A stretch of 41,800 nucleotides of DNA from Synergistales bacterium 54_24 (GCA_001508935.1 LGFQ01000004.1:1-41800), one strand, 5' to 3'. Positions 1 through 9,437 are shown, counted from the first letter of the stretch. The notes: a model not told the origin generated them from the letters alone. Program-made: numbers and translations.

Positions 1-560
1 GAGCTTACGAGCTTACTGCCCTGCGCTTCGACCTCCTCGAGCGCCCTTGCGCTGTCGCCGTGACTTACGTCTACACCTCGCACGGCATCGACTATCACAT
101 ATACCCCGAAGCCATGTTTTAGAGCATCTGTAGCTGATGCCTTGACGCAATAGTCAGTTGCCAGACCGCACAAAAATATCCTCCTCGCTCCCGCTTCATT
201 CAACGTGACATGAAGGTCTGTACCGCTGAAGGCGGAGTAGGCTTCTTCCTTCGGATTTGTGCCCTTGCTAACGACTATTGCTTCCGGCGGCATGATCAGA
301 TCTGGGTGAAAGGCGGCTCCGGGTGAGTTTTGAACGCAATGAGGAGGCCAGATGCCGCCATATCTCTTGAAGCTACAATGGTTTTCGGGATGCCAGTCGC
401 GGGAGAAAACCACCTTTCCGCCTTTGCTTGAGAACAATTCGATAAGGCGATTCACCATCGGTACTATTTCGTCGCCCCCCGGCACGGACAGTGTACCCCC
501 AGGGCAAAAGTCGACCTGAAGGTCGACTACGAGCAACGCGTCTTCGCGACCTATCTTCAT
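1..560 (-). CDS. pncA: Nicotinamidase / isochorismatase-family cysteine hydrolase (C-terminus cut by window edge)
   Basis: Manual reverse-strand translation from 560: MKIGREDALLVVDLQVDFCPGGTLSVPGGDEIVPMVNRLIELF...VVFSRDWHPENHCSF...FLCGLATDYCVKASATDAL. Has the D...K...C nicotinamidase pattern. No stop before position 1. Confidence 0.92.
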   Translation of the reverse strand, partial: MKIGREDALLVVDLQVDFCPGGTLSVPGGDEIVPMVNRLIELFSSKGGKVVFSRDWHPENHCSFKRYGGIWPPHCVQNSPGAAFHPDLIMPPEAIVVSKGTNPKEEAYSAFSGTDLHVTLNEAGARRIFLCGLATDYCVKASATDALKHGFGVYVIVDAVRGVDVSHGDSARALEEVEAQGSKLVS

Positions 561-760
561 TCCCTCGTCCCTCCCTTTGAAGCTATGTTCATAGTTGTGA
601 ACAGTTTGCTAAGATTATATGCTACAATTCTAAAATGATATGGGCGCTTCCATATTCGCAGCGGGTTTTAAACTTTTTCGCATAAATATTATAGGCTTTG
701 CCGAAGCCTCAGATAAAGGTTAAAATTTTTTCAAGAGTGAAGATCCGAGGAGGGTCTAAT

Positions 761-2158
761 ATGAATGATCCCTTTAATGCGATCTTGCGAGCTCTGCCCT
801 CGATGGACAGTTTATTGGCCAAGGGATGGATTAGCCTTTTTGAAGACGAATTAGGCAGGAGCGCCGTCAAGTCGATAGCCTCTGAGGCGATGGACGAGTT
901 GCGCAAGGAGATAATCGCCGGACAAAGGATGGAAGTGGAAGAAAATGCCATAGAAGAAGAAATAAGGCGACGCCTCGAGGCGCGCGTCAAGATGAAGCTA
1001 AAACCTCTGGTAAACGCCACCGGTGTCGTCGTGCACACTAACTTGGGAAGATCCCCTCTGGCGCAGGAAGCGATAGAAACAGTGGCTAGCATTGCCCGCT
1101 CTTACAGCAACTTGGAATACGACTTAGCCGGGGGAAGCCGCGGCCACCGTGGTGATCACGTGGAATGGTTGTTAGAGCGAATAACAGGTGCTGAGTCAGC
1201 GCTCGTAGTAAACAACAACGCAGGCGCCGTTCTATTAGCGCTTTCCGCCCTGGCCAAGGGGAGAGAGGTCATAGTTTCAAGGGGAGAACTGGTTGAAATC
1301 GGGGGGTCCTTCAGAATACCTGAGATATTGGAGCTTTCCGGCGCAAAATTGGTGGAGGTAGGGACGACAAACCGCACCTACCCGAAGGATTACCAGTCGG
1401 CCATAACAGACCAGACTGCTCTCATTCTCAAGGTTCATCCCTCAAACTATCGCATCGTGGGCTTTACCTCCTCCGTTCCGCGGAGCACCCTCACAGACTT
1501 GGCTCGCCAAAGTGGGCTATACCTCGTCGAGGACCTCGGAAGCGGCGTGCTCGAAGACCTGACAGAAAGCGGCTTGCCGGGAGAACCAACGGTGAGCGAA
1601 TGCATAAAAGACGGCGTAGATCTCGTTACCTTCTCCGGGGATAAGCTCCTCGGAGGGCCCCAGGCGGGTTGTATAGTGGGGAGAAGAGATCTCATAGATC
1701 GCATGAGATCCTACCCTCTTTTGCGGGCATTGCGCACAGATAAAATGACGCTGGCAGCTTTGGAAGCGACGCTTTCGCTCCACATGCGAGGAGACTGGTC
1801 CTCTATCCCCGCGCTCGCCATGGTGACCGCCTCAGCCGAAGATCTCCTCTCTCGCGCCGAGGCGCTCGCTGAAAAGCTCAAAAAGGAACTACCGTCATGG
1901 TGCGTTTCTGTGAAGAAAGTTTACGACGTCGTCGGAGGGGGAGCCTTTCCGGAGCACCCGCTTGAGGGATACGCCGTGGCGGTGGCGTCACCACATATGA
2001 GTGAAGAAGAGCTTTGTGATTTCTTGAGAAGCTTCAAACCTCCCATCATATGCAACGTCTCAGGAAAGTCCTTGCTGTTTCATGTGAGGACGCTATTGTT
2101 AGGCGACGAAGACCATATAGAAAGGGCCCTCGTTGAAGCTTGGGGTGGTGAAAGGTGA
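761..2158 (+). CDS. selA: L-seryl-tRNA(Sec) selenium transferase
   Basis: ORF 698..2158. Start chosen at ATG 761 after the GGAGG-like RBS (cgaggagggtctaatATG). SelA signatures NATGVVVHTNLGRSPL, YSNLEYDLAGGSRGHR, VTFSGDKLLGGPQAG. Confidence 0.96.
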   Translation: MNDPFNAILRALPSMDSLLAKGWISLFEDELGRSAVKSIASEAMDELRKEIIAGQRMEVEENAIEEEIRRRLEARVKMKLKPLVNATGVVVHTNLGRSPLAQEAIETVASIARSYSNLEYDLAGGSRGHRGDHVEWLLERITGAESALVVNNNAGAVLLALSALAKGREVIVSRGELVEIGGSFRIPEILELSGAKLVEVGTTNRTYPKDYQSAITDQTALILKVHPSNYRIVGFTSSVPRSTLTDLARQSGLYLVEDLGSGVLEDLTESGLPGEPTVSECIKDGVDLVTFSGDKLLGGPQAGCIVGRRDLIDRMRSYPLLRALRTDKMTLAALEATLSLHMRGDWSSIPALAMVTASAEDLLSRAEALAEKLKKELPSWCVSVKKVYDVVGGGAFPEHPLEGYAVAVASPHMSEEELCDFLRSFKPPIICNVSGKSLLFHVRTLLLGDEDHIERALVEAWGGER

Positions 2159-4089
2159 ACAACGCGATCGTCGAAGTGCCGGTGGTGCTGGGCACGGCTG
2201 GCCATGTGGACCACGGAAAGACGGAGTTGGTGCGCGCCCTTACCGGCGTCGACACCGACCGACTCTCTGAGGAGAAGCGAAGGGGCATTACCATAGAGCT
2301 TGGCTTCGCTCCATTGATCTTGCCCGATGGCCGCATCGTGAGCATAGTCGATGTCCCGGGACATGAGCGCTTCATACGTCAGATGACTGCTGGAGCTGCA
2401 GGTATCGACGCCGTCATCTTTGTGGTGGCTGCAGACGAAGGTGTGATGCAGCAAACCAGAGAACACCTGGAGATATTGGAGTTGCTTGGCATCAGCGACG
2501 GAATCATCGTCCTCACCAAGGCTGACCTTGTGGATGAGGACATGCTCTCTCTGGCCAAGACGGAGGTAGAGGAGCTCGTCAAGGGCACATTCCTCGAGGG
2601 GAAATCGATTGTAGCCGTCTCCGCGGTAAAAGGGTTACACCTCGACGAATTGGTAAGAGAAATAGAAACGCTTGTGAACCGCATTCCTCCGAGGAGCGCC
2701 GGCGGATCGCTCTTCATGCCGATAGATAGAGCTTTTCCGATGTCTGGCTTTGGCACCATCGTAACCGGTACCATCTATGAGGGCGCTGTCTCCCTCGGCG
2801 ACGTTGTAGAATTAATGCCTAAAGGGATACGCGCAAAAGTGCGATCGCTACAGGTTCATGGCAAATCCGTCCAACGGGCGCAAGCTGGTCAACGCGCGGC
2901 AATAAACCTCGCCGGCATTCCGATCGCCGAAGTAAATAGGGGAGATGTGCTCTGCGGCGCAGAACTCTTGCGCTCGACCAAATGTGTCAATGTCTCTCTC
3001 GAATTGCTCGCCTCCGCCCCGATCAGCCTTAGGCACTGGCAACGGGTGAGGCTTCATGTCGGTACATCGGACCTCTTGGCCCGCGTTTCCCTTCTCTCTA
3101 AGGTCGAAATACATCCTGGAGACGAAACCTTCGCTCAGCTCCTCTTAGAGGACGACGTGGCGGTTAAAGCGGGGCAGAGGTTCATCGTCCGATCTTATAG
3201 CCCTTTGAGGACCATCGGAGGCGGCGTAATCCTATTTCCCTATGGCAAGAGGCCGAAGGGGAAGGCCGGCCGTTTCAAGACATTACAATTTCTTGAGCAT
3301 TTGAAGGCAGACACCAGTATAGAAGGGCGAGTTTTAGCCATCATCGAGTCTCTCAAATCTGTACACCTTGAGGAGTTGGCCATCCTAACGCAGGAAGGTA
3401 GAAGGGAAATAACCTCCGTCGGTAAAGAGCTGCAGAGGAAGGGCAAGTTGTATTTCTTCGAAGAAGAGGGAGGTTTCTTTTTGTCTGCCTCGGCCCTTGG
3501 CCAGCTCGAAGACGAACTTAAACGGACTTTAGAAGACTTTCACAGGAAAAATCCACACCTTCGCGGCGTTTCGCTCGAAGAAACAGCGGAGAGACTCTCT
3601 TTCAAGTTAGGCGCAAATCTGTTGCGAGCCATTGTTAAAGAAATGCAAAGCAGAGGAGAGATTGCAATTGGGCCCGACGACAAGCTGCGGCTCGCTAAAT
3701 TTTCCCCTTCTGCCGACGAGAATCTCCAGAAGATATGCGACCGTATCATCAGCCTCTGCCTTGAGCGCGGCTTTCAACTGCCGACGGTTGGCGAACTCGC
3801 TGAGGAAGTGGGCGCTAAAGGAGAAAAACTGACGAAAGCGTTGGAAATGCTGAAAGAAGGAGGAGCATTGCAGTTCGTCGGCGGAGAATTCGTCCTTGTG
3901 CGCCAAATTGAGGAAGAGTTCGTGAAGCTCCTTCTGGGGTTGGAGGAGATAACGATTTCGTCGGTAAGAGATTCGGCTAATGTAAGCAGAAAGTATCTTC
4001 TTCCTTTATTAGAATATATGGATGCAAAAGGGATAACACGTCGAGCTGGCAATAAACGCATATTGCTAAAGAACCAAAAATTGACTTGA
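2155..4089 (+). CDS. selB: Selenocysteine-specific translation elongation factor SelB
   Basis: GTP-binding motifs GHVDHGKTELVRALTG, DVPGHERFIRQM, TKADLV and C-terminal winged-helix region; GTG start overlaps the selA stop. Confidence 0.96.
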   Translation: MNNAIVEVPVVLGTAGHVDHGKTELVRALTGVDTDRLSEEKRRGITIELGFAPLILPDGRIVSIVDVPGHERFIRQMTAGAAGIDAVIFVVAADEGVMQQTREHLEILELLGISDGIIVLTKADLVDEDMLSLAKTEVEELVKGTFLEGKSIVAVSAVKGLHLDELVREIETLVNRIPPRSAGGSLFMPIDRAFPMSGFGTIVTGTIYEGAVSLGDVVELMPKGIRAKVRSLQVHGKSVQRAQAGQRAAINLAGIPIAEVNRGDVLCGAELLRSTKCVNVSLELLASAPISLRHWQRVRLHVGTSDLLARVSLLSKVEIHPGDETFAQLLLEDDVAVKAGQRFIVRSYSPLRTIGGGVILFPYGKRPKGKAGRFKTLQFLEHLKADTSIEGRVLAIIESLKSVHLEELAILTQEGRREITSVGKELQRKGKLYFFEEEGGFFLSASALGQLEDELKRTLEDFHRKNPHLRGVSLEETAERLSFKLGANLLRAIVKEMQSRGEIAIGPDDKLRLAKFSPSADENLQKICDRIISLCLERGFQLPTVGELAEEVGAKGEKLTKALEMLKEGGALQFVGGEFVLVRQIEEEFVKLLLGLEEITISSVRDSANVSRKYLLPLLEYMDAKGITRRAGNKRILLKNQKLT

Positions 4090-4113
4090 GTGTTATGATA
4101 AGATGAAGGGGTC

Positions 4114-4142
4114 TTGTATATAAATGAAAATAATAGTATAAT
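4114..4142 (+). promoter_or_regulatory. Sigma70-type promoter upstream of veg-ispE (TTGTAT-N17-TATAAT)
   Basis: TTGTAT at 4114-4119, 17-nt AT-rich spacer, TATAAT at 4137-4142, about 30 nt before the veg start. Confidence 0.7.
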
Positions 4143-4171
4143 TTATGCATTAATTTTCGGGAGTGAGGACC

Positions 4172-4417
4172 ATGCCTTCAAACCTAGTGAATATCAGAGA
4201 ATGGGTGACGCTTCACAAGGGGGCAAGGGTGCGCTGTCGAGAGCTCAGAAGTCGCAGGAAGGTCGAAATCAAACAGGGCGTCATATTGGAAACCTATCCG
4301 CGGCTTTTTACCATGTTCATCGAATCTCAAAACAGTACGGTTTCTTTCAGATATAGCGATTTACTCACCCACGAGGTGGAGATAGAGCTTCTATCTGCCC
4401 CTGAAGTGACCATATGA
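4172..4417 (+). CDS. veg: Veg family protein (DUF1021)
   Basis: MPSNLVNIREWVTLHKGARVRCRELRSRRKVEIKQGVILETYPRLFTMFI resembles Veg; sits directly before ispE as in Firmicutes. ATG 4172 preferred over GTG 4163. Confidence 0.8.
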   Translation: MPSNLVNIREWVTLHKGARVRCRELRSRRKVEIKQGVILETYPRLFTMFIESQNSTVSFRYSDLLTHEVEIELLSAPEVTI

Positions 4418-4476
4418 ATTTTACCATATGAGTTGATCTTGGCGATCTTGTTCGATCGTGGGAGCGAAAGCGAGAG

Positions 4477-5346
4477 ATGTCTGGACAAGAATGTAATTTA
4501 CCCAGCCCCGCTAAAGTCAACATCACGCTGAGGATTGTGTCCAAGCGGGCCAATGGTTACCATGATCTCGTCTCTACGTTCATAAGGATCGATGGAGTTG
4601 AAGAGATTTCCATAAAATTTCGTGACACCTGCGATGGAAAAGACGTGGTTCAAACTTACAACATTCGTATTGACGGCGAAAACCTGATCAACTCTACTCT
4701 CTCTTTTCTTAGGAAAAGGAATCTGCCTATACCTCCGCTCGAAGTGAAGGTTTGGAAACGAATTCCCCCGGGGAGCGGACTCGGCGGGGGGAGTGGCAAT
4801 GCTGCATCTATCCTCCATTGGGCTAAAAGCAGGTGGGGTGGCGATGTCACTCCGATGGAAACGAGCGCTATAGGAGCCGATGTGCCGTTTCTTTTCAGCG
4901 GTTATCGTGCAGCGCTCGTCCGCAAAATTGGAGATGACTTCACGCCAATTGAACCTCTTGAAGGATATGCCTTTCTGTTTTTGATTCCTAATTGGAGAGT
5001 CCCGACAACTTATGCCTTCAGCAAGCTGGACCAGCACTATGCCAGCTCAGGATGGCCGATGGACGAAGGCGCGGCCATTGACGAGACGTTAGAGCTGTTG
5101 AACAGGCTCAAAAGAGGCGATAGGGTTGGTCTTTTGCCAAACGACTTCCTTCCCGCTTTAGCAGAACATAGCAATGCTTACGAAGAGATTTTTCGCTCTG
5201 TAGAAAATACCGGCGCCTTGGCCTGGGGTTTGAGTGGCAGCGGCTCAGCGGCATTCGCTATATTCGAGGGCTCATGCGAGGCGCAAAGATCGAAGCAAAA
5301 GCTCTCCTCTTGTGGGTTGATAGATCGCATAATGGCCTTTGCCTGA
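4477..5346 (+). CDS. ispE: 4-diphosphocytidyl-2-C-methyl-D-erythritol kinase
   Basis: GHMP kinase motif PPGSGLGGGSGNAAS, N-terminal PSPAKVNITLRIVSKRANGYHDL, and GLSGSGSAAFAIF. Confidence 0.95.
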   Translation: MSGQECNLPSPAKVNITLRIVSKRANGYHDLVSTFIRIDGVEEISIKFRDTCDGKDVVQTYNIRIDGENLINSTLSFLRKRNLPIPPLEVKVWKRIPPGSGLGGGSGNAASILHWAKSRWGGDVTPMETSAIGADVPFLFSGYRAALVRKIGDDFTPIEPLEGYAFLFLIPNWRVPTTYAFSKLDQHYASSGWPMDEGAAIDETLELLNRLKRGDRVGLLPNDFLPALAEHSNAYEEIFRSVENTGALAWGLSGSGSAAFAIFEGSCEAQRSKQKLSSCGLIDRIMAFA

Positions 5347-5514
5347 GCGAGGCATGCGTACCTCCGCGGCAAGGCAGCAAATCATCCCCGCGGTGGTTAA
5401 GACTCCTCTTTATGTTTTGCGTTAAATCTTGGTCCATCTTTTACGCCATCCGGCCCGAGATTAAGGCGTCCTCCAAGGGGTGCTGGGATAGCGCGCGAAC
5501 CTCAACTCGGAGAT

Positions 5515-5543
5515 TTGACCACCTTTATCTTTTGCGCTACAAT
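5515..5543 (+). promoter_or_regulatory. Sigma70-type promoter for ferredoxin gene (TTGACC-N17-TACAAT)
   Basis: TTGACC 5515-5520, 17-nt spacer, TACAAT 5538-5543, about 30 nt before the ferredoxin start. Confidence 0.7.
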
Positions 5544-5572
5544 CCCACATAATTGACAGGAGGTGAACTTGC

Positions 5573-5764
5573 GTGCAAGTTAAACTCAACCGTGACGATT
5601 GCATAGGGTGTGGCGTCTGCGCACAGATATGCCCCGATGTCTTCGAACTTGACGAAGATGCCGGCAAGGCCAAAGTCATCAGGCCCGCAGGGGCGGAGTG
5701 CGCAAAAGAGGCGGCGGATAGCTGTCCGGTCTCTTGTATAAAAGTCGAGGAGGATAAGGAGTAA
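5573..5764 (+). CDS. [4Fe-4S] ferredoxin
   Basis: 63 aa with CIGCGVCAQICPDVF and C-terminal CPVSCI; strong RBS caggaggtgaac before GTG start. Confidence 0.93.
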   Translation: MQVKLNRDDCIGCGVCAQICPDVFELDEDAGKAKVIRPAGAECAKEAADSCPVSCIKVEEDKE

Positions 5765-5781
5765 ATATCGTGTCCCACCGC

Positions 5782-5809
5782 TTGCTTTTGTCGAGTCTTC
5801 GTATATAAT
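5782..5809 (+). promoter_or_regulatory. Promoter for tRNA-CAT (TTGCTT-N16-TATAAT)
   Basis: TTGCTT 5782-5787 and TATAAT 5804-5809 immediately before the tRNA. Confidence 0.6.
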
Positions 5810-5816
5810 TTCGATG

Positions 5817-5891
5817 GGGCCCATAGCTCAATGGTAGAGCCACCGGCTCATAACCGGAAGGTTCCTGGTTCGAGTCCAGGTGGGCCCACCA
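5817..5891 (+). tRNA. tRNA with CAT anticodon (elongator Met, or possibly Ile2)
   Basis: Cloverleaf: acceptor GGGCCCA/TGGGCCC, D stem GCTC/GAGC, anticodon loop CTCATAA, T arm CCTGG-TTCGAGT-CCAGG, encoded CCA. G1-C72 pair argues against initiator tRNA. Confidence 0.95.
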
Positions 5892-5910
5892 CTCTTGGTT
5901 TATTCGATGA

Positions 5911-5942
5911 AGGCCACCTACCTCTGGTTTGGTGGCTTTTCT
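5911..5942 (+). terminator. Intrinsic terminator after tRNA-CAT
   Basis: aGGCCACC-tacctctggttt-GGTGGCtttt followed by a T-rich tract. Confidence 0.75.
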
Positions 5943-5965
5943 TTATCGAGCGGAGGTAGTGCGCG

Positions 5966-6385
5966 TTGAACGATGTCAAGGTATATACGGATGGGGCATC
6001 TCGGGGCAATCCTGGAGCTGCTGCCGCCGCTTTTGTGGTATATTGGCCCGAAGGGCGCGTCGATCACATGGGCTTATATTTAGGCAGGACTACAAACAAC
6101 GTGGCCGAATATGTGGCATTGGTGGCGGCCTTGCGCTACATCTTAAATAGAGGAGTCGAGAGTTTTGCTCTTTTCTCCGACAGTGAATTATTGATAAAGC
6201 AGATCAAAGGGAGATATGCAGTGCGGTCGGCCCGTTTAAAGCGCCTTCATGAGGAAGCGATGTCGCTGTTATCTCGCTTTGACTCATATCGCGTGAATCA
6301 TGTGCCTCGGGAGGAAAACTTCGAGGCCGATCGTTGGGCGAACGAGACGCTGGATGCGGCAAGGGCTACCATGACGGCATTTTAA
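5966..6385 (+). CDS. Ribonuclease HI-like protein
   Basis: VYTDGASRGNPG, TTNNVAEYVAL, FSDSELLIKQI and NFEADRWAN carry the D-E-D-D active-site set. Confidence 0.88.
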   Translation: MNDVKVYTDGASRGNPGAAAAAFVVYWPEGRVDHMGLYLGRTTNNVAEYVALVAALRYILNRGVESFALFSDSELLIKQIKGRYAVRSARLKRLHEEAMSLLSRFDSYRVNHVPREENFEADRWANETLDAARATMTAF

Positions 6386-6407
6386 CGATAGACGAGGTGA
6401 CATCTTT

Positions 6408-7397
6408 ATGATGAAGCGTATTTTCAGCGGAATGCGACCAACTGGCAAACTACATCTGGGACATCTGGCTGGCGCCCTCACCAATTGGGTACGCCTTCAA
6501 GATGAATACGAATGTTTCTTCTGTATCGTCGACTGGCATGGCTTAATGTCAGAGTATGCCGATAGTAAGATGATTAGGGAAAATTGCATTGAAGTCTTGC
6601 TCGATTGGTTAGCTGTCGGCATCGATCCGAGGCGTTCGGTAGTCTTCATGCAATCTCATGTGCCAGAACACGCCGAATTGCATTTGGCCCTCTCCATGAT
6701 TACGCCTTTGGGCTGGTTGGAGAGGAACCCCACATATAAAGAACAGATTTTAAACATGCAAAACAAAGATCTCGGCACTTACGCCTTCTTGGGTTATCCT
6801 GTCCTCATGGCCGCAGATATCTTGCTTTATAAGGCAGAAGTGGTCCCTGTGGGTGAAGATCAATCTGCCCACCTGGAAATAACCAGGGAGATCGCAAGGC
6901 GGTTCAATAGCTTCTTCGGAGAGGTCTTCCCTGAACCGCAAATGCTCCTTACGCCCACACCGAGGGTCCCTGGCACAGATGGACGGAAGATGAGCAAGTC
7001 TTACGGGAATGCCATAAACATTTCAGACCCTTTTGATCTCATATGGGAGAAGCTCAGGACGATGGTCACCGACCCGGCTCGTTACCGTCGCACTGACCCG
7101 GGAGACCCGGATAAATGTCCGGTCTGGGATCTGCATAAGGTCTTCACGCAAGACCTGAACAAGAGGAATGAATTAGATCGGGGTTGCCGTACTGCTGGGA
7201 TCGGTTGCATAGATTGTAAAAAGGTTTTGTTTGAGAATATCAAGAACGCCCTTTCTCCGATTCAAGATAAAAGGCGCTATTATGAAGCTCACAGGGAAGA
7301 ATTCCTGGATGTATTGTATGATGGTGCTAAAAAGGCAAAAAGCGTGGCAAAAAACGTAATGGAGGAGGTTAAAGTATCGGTTGGCCTCACGCTGTGA
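6408..7397 (+). CDS. trpS: Tryptophanyl-tRNA synthetase
   Basis: RIFSGMRPTGKLHLGHLAGAL, LGYPVLMAADILLYKA, and KMSKSYGN. Confidence 0.96.
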   Translation: MMKRIFSGMRPTGKLHLGHLAGALTNWVRLQDEYECFFCIVDWHGLMSEYADSKMIRENCIEVLLDWLAVGIDPRRSVVFMQSHVPEHAELHLALSMITPLGWLERNPTYKEQILNMQNKDLGTYAFLGYPVLMAADILLYKAEVVPVGEDQSAHLEITREIARRFNSFFGEVFPEPQMLLTPTPRVPGTDGRKMSKSYGNAINISDPFDLIWEKLRTMVTDPARYRRTDPGDPDKCPVWDLHKVFTQDLNKRNELDRGCRTAGIGCIDCKKVLFENIKNALSPIQDKRRYYEAHREEFLDVLYDGAKKAKSVAKNVMEEVKVSVGLTL

Positions 7398-8113
7398 CGG
7401 ATGCTTTTAAGGTAGAAATCGAGGGGTTTTCGGGTCCGCTCGAGCTGCTCTGTTCTCTTCTTGAGAGCGGAGAACTCGACGCTTCCCTCATCAGCGCGAG
7501 GGAGATAGTATCTGCTTATTGGCAATTTCTCCACAAAAGCGGACGCACCTCTCTCGATGCGATCGCGGAGTTTCTAATTTTGGCAGCGCATCTTTTGTTG
7601 AGCAAGGCTAAAGCCTTAATCCCCCCCGCTGGTGATGTTGAAACCGAGGAAGACGAAGAAGAGATATTGCCTCCGACGGAGAGCCTCCTTCCTTATCGTA
7701 TGGCAGTCGATCTTCTCGCCAAGAAGTTTGCCGAGCGTCAGAGGTTCTTCAATCGCCCGCCTGAAGAGGGTACTCCCGTATTTGAAGTGGGGGACGTATA
7801 CTTATTATCGGCTATGTGGTGGGGGCTATATGCGAAAAAGAGCCAGTTAACCTGTTGTATAGAGGACGAATTGGCGTGGGAGGGGATCCCCACGCCAATT
7901 CCGGAGGAGGAGCAGGTGGAAAAGCGCATTGCCGAAGTTTGCTCTATCCTGGAGGAGAAAGGGGAGCTTTTTTTAGGCGATTTATTGGCGGGTAGGCGTA
8001 GCCGTTCGCATCTCGTGGTTACGCTGCTCGCGCTGTTGGAGTTGTGCCGTTTGGGTCGAATAAGTTTGAGCCAGGAGGGCCGTTGGAGTGATGTGGCCAT
8101 CGCCTTGCGATGA
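7394..8113 (+). CDS. scpA: Segregation and condensation protein A
   Basis: FSGPLELLCSLLESGELD at N-terminus and LVVTLLALLELCRLGRISLSQEG at C-terminus; adjacent to scpB. Confidence 0.92.
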   Translation: MTDAFKVEIEGFSGPLELLCSLLESGELDASLISAREIVSAYWQFLHKSGRTSLDAIAEFLILAAHLLLSKAKALIPPAGDVETEEDEEEILPPTESLLPYRMAVDLLAKKFAERQRFFNRPPEEGTPVFEVGDVYLLSAMWWGLYAKKSQLTCCIEDELAWEGIPTPIPEEEQVEKRIAEVCSILEEKGELFLGDLLAGRRSRSHLVVTLLALLELCRLGRISLSQEGRWSDVAIALR

Positions 8114-8666
8114 TGAGAAGCACAGCTTGACGAGAAAACTTGAAGCCTTGCTGTTCATGTCGCCACAGCCCGTTTCAACCCGGGAGCTCGCCTCGTTCTT
8201 GGGCTTTCCGCTCGGCGAGGTTGAATCTGCCCTTGAGGAATTATCCGAACATTATGCTGCAGGTCATGGCTTATCACTTTTGCGTTCGGCTGGTGGTTGG
8301 CAGATGGCCACAGCCCCAGATTTGTGCGAGGCGGTAGGGGGATTTCAAGTGAACGCCGAACGCCTGCGCCTTAGCAGGGCAGCCTTGGAATGCCTGGCCA
8401 TAATAGCCTACAATCAACCAGTCACTCGCCCCGAGATAGAGGAGATTCGCGGCGTTCGAAGCGACCGCGTTATTGATACGCTTTTGAGGTGTGGTCTCAT
8501 AAAATCAGCGGGAAGGAAGAAAGAGGCTGGAGCTCCAATTCTATACCGAACCACGAGCCTATTTCTCGATCTCTTCGGACTAAACGCTATAGGAGACCTA
8601 CCTCCCTTGAGCGAACATGACAGCGATATTGAGGTAGTAAAATTAGATGAGCACGAACTGCCTTAA
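8088..8666 (+). CDS. scpB: Segregation and condensation protein B
   Basis: LEALLFMSPQPVSTRELASFLG...LECLAIIAYNQPVTRPEIEEIRGVRSDRVIDTLL...GRKKEAGAPILYRTT. Confidence 0.93.
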   Translation: MMWPSPCDDEKHSLTRKLEALLFMSPQPVSTRELASFLGFPLGEVESALEELSEHYAAGHGLSLLRSAGGWQMATAPDLCEAVGGFQVNAERLRLSRAALECLAIIAYNQPVTRPEIEEIRGVRSDRVIDTLLRCGLIKSAGRKKEAGAPILYRTTSLFLDLFGLNAIGDLPPLSEHDSDIEVVKLDEHELP

Positions 8667-8688
8667 AGACAGTTCCTCGGATGAAGCT

Positions 8689-9405
8689 ATGCGAATAAAC
8701 CGCTATCTGGCGCGCTGCGGCCTTGGGTCGCGCAGGAAAGTGGAGAGTTTGCTCTTTCGAGGCCGCGTGTGTATAAACGGGGAGAAGGCGACTTCGCCAG
8801 CGCTCAAGGTTCTCCCTGGAGACGTGGTAACTGTAGACGGTTCGGTCGTTCGACCTGCAGGTTTGGTGTATGCGGTCATGCATAAGCCACGAGGGATAGT
8901 ATGCGCCGCCTCTGACAGGTGGAATAAGACGGTTTTGGATCTCCTCCCGGTTGACATCAAGGCATTGAGGCCCTTCCCGGTGGGAAGGCTCGATAAGGAG
9001 AGCGAGGGATTGTTAATCCTTACGAACGACGGAGATTTCGCGTTTCGCATCGCCCATCCGCGTTTCGGCATCTTGAAAGAGTACGAAACGTTGCTCGACC
9101 GACCCTTGGAGAGAGAAGACATGCTACGGTGGATAAGTGGGTTATGGGTAGATGGGTCGGTACGACGTCCCGTGCGGCTCGTATTGATCGATAGAGATCC
9201 GGAGGGGCAATGGGTTTCTGTAACCTTGGGGGAGGGTTTAAATCGGGAGGTTCGCAAGATGGTCGAAGTGCTCGGGTATTCCGTTCTGCGGCTGATCAGG
9301 AGGCGCATCGGCCGCCTGACTCTGGAGAATATCGCGCCTGGAGAGACGGCAATGAAGTCCAGAGACTCATTATGGCGCATGATCGCGGATGGAGGCTCAG
9401 TGTGA
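8689..9405 (+). CDS. RsuA/RluB-family pseudouridine synthase
   Basis: S4 domain MRINRYLARCGLGSRRKVESLL and catalytic FPVGRLDKESEGLLILTNDGDF. ORF opens at 8647; ATG 8689 preferred. Confidence 0.92.
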   Translation: MRINRYLARCGLGSRRKVESLLFRGRVCINGEKATSPALKVLPGDVVTVDGSVVRPAGLVYAVMHKPRGIVCAASDRWNKTVLDLLPVDIKALRPFPVGRLDKESEGLLILTNDGDFAFRIAHPRFGILKEYETLLDRPLEREDMLRWISGLWVDGSVRRPVRLVLIDRDPEGQWVSVTLGEGLNREVRKMVEVLGYSVLRLIRRRIGRLTLENIAPGETAMKSRDSLWRMIADGGSV

Positions 9406-9437
9406 GAGAATTGAAACTCCGGAGGTGAAGGCTTGTC

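Noticed and set aside
510-527. Inverted repeat GTCGACCT-GA-AGGTCGAC in pncA
   Set aside because: Explained by the repeated VDLQVD codons of the conserved motif.
4090-4171. Possible selC (tRNA-Sec) downstream of selB
   Set aside because: No cloverleaf or TCA-anticodon arm visible; the segment is AT-rich and holds the veg promoter.
8703-9380. 225-aa minus-strand ORF
   Set aside because: Antisense shadow of the RsuA-family gene; Ser/Arg-rich, no domain.
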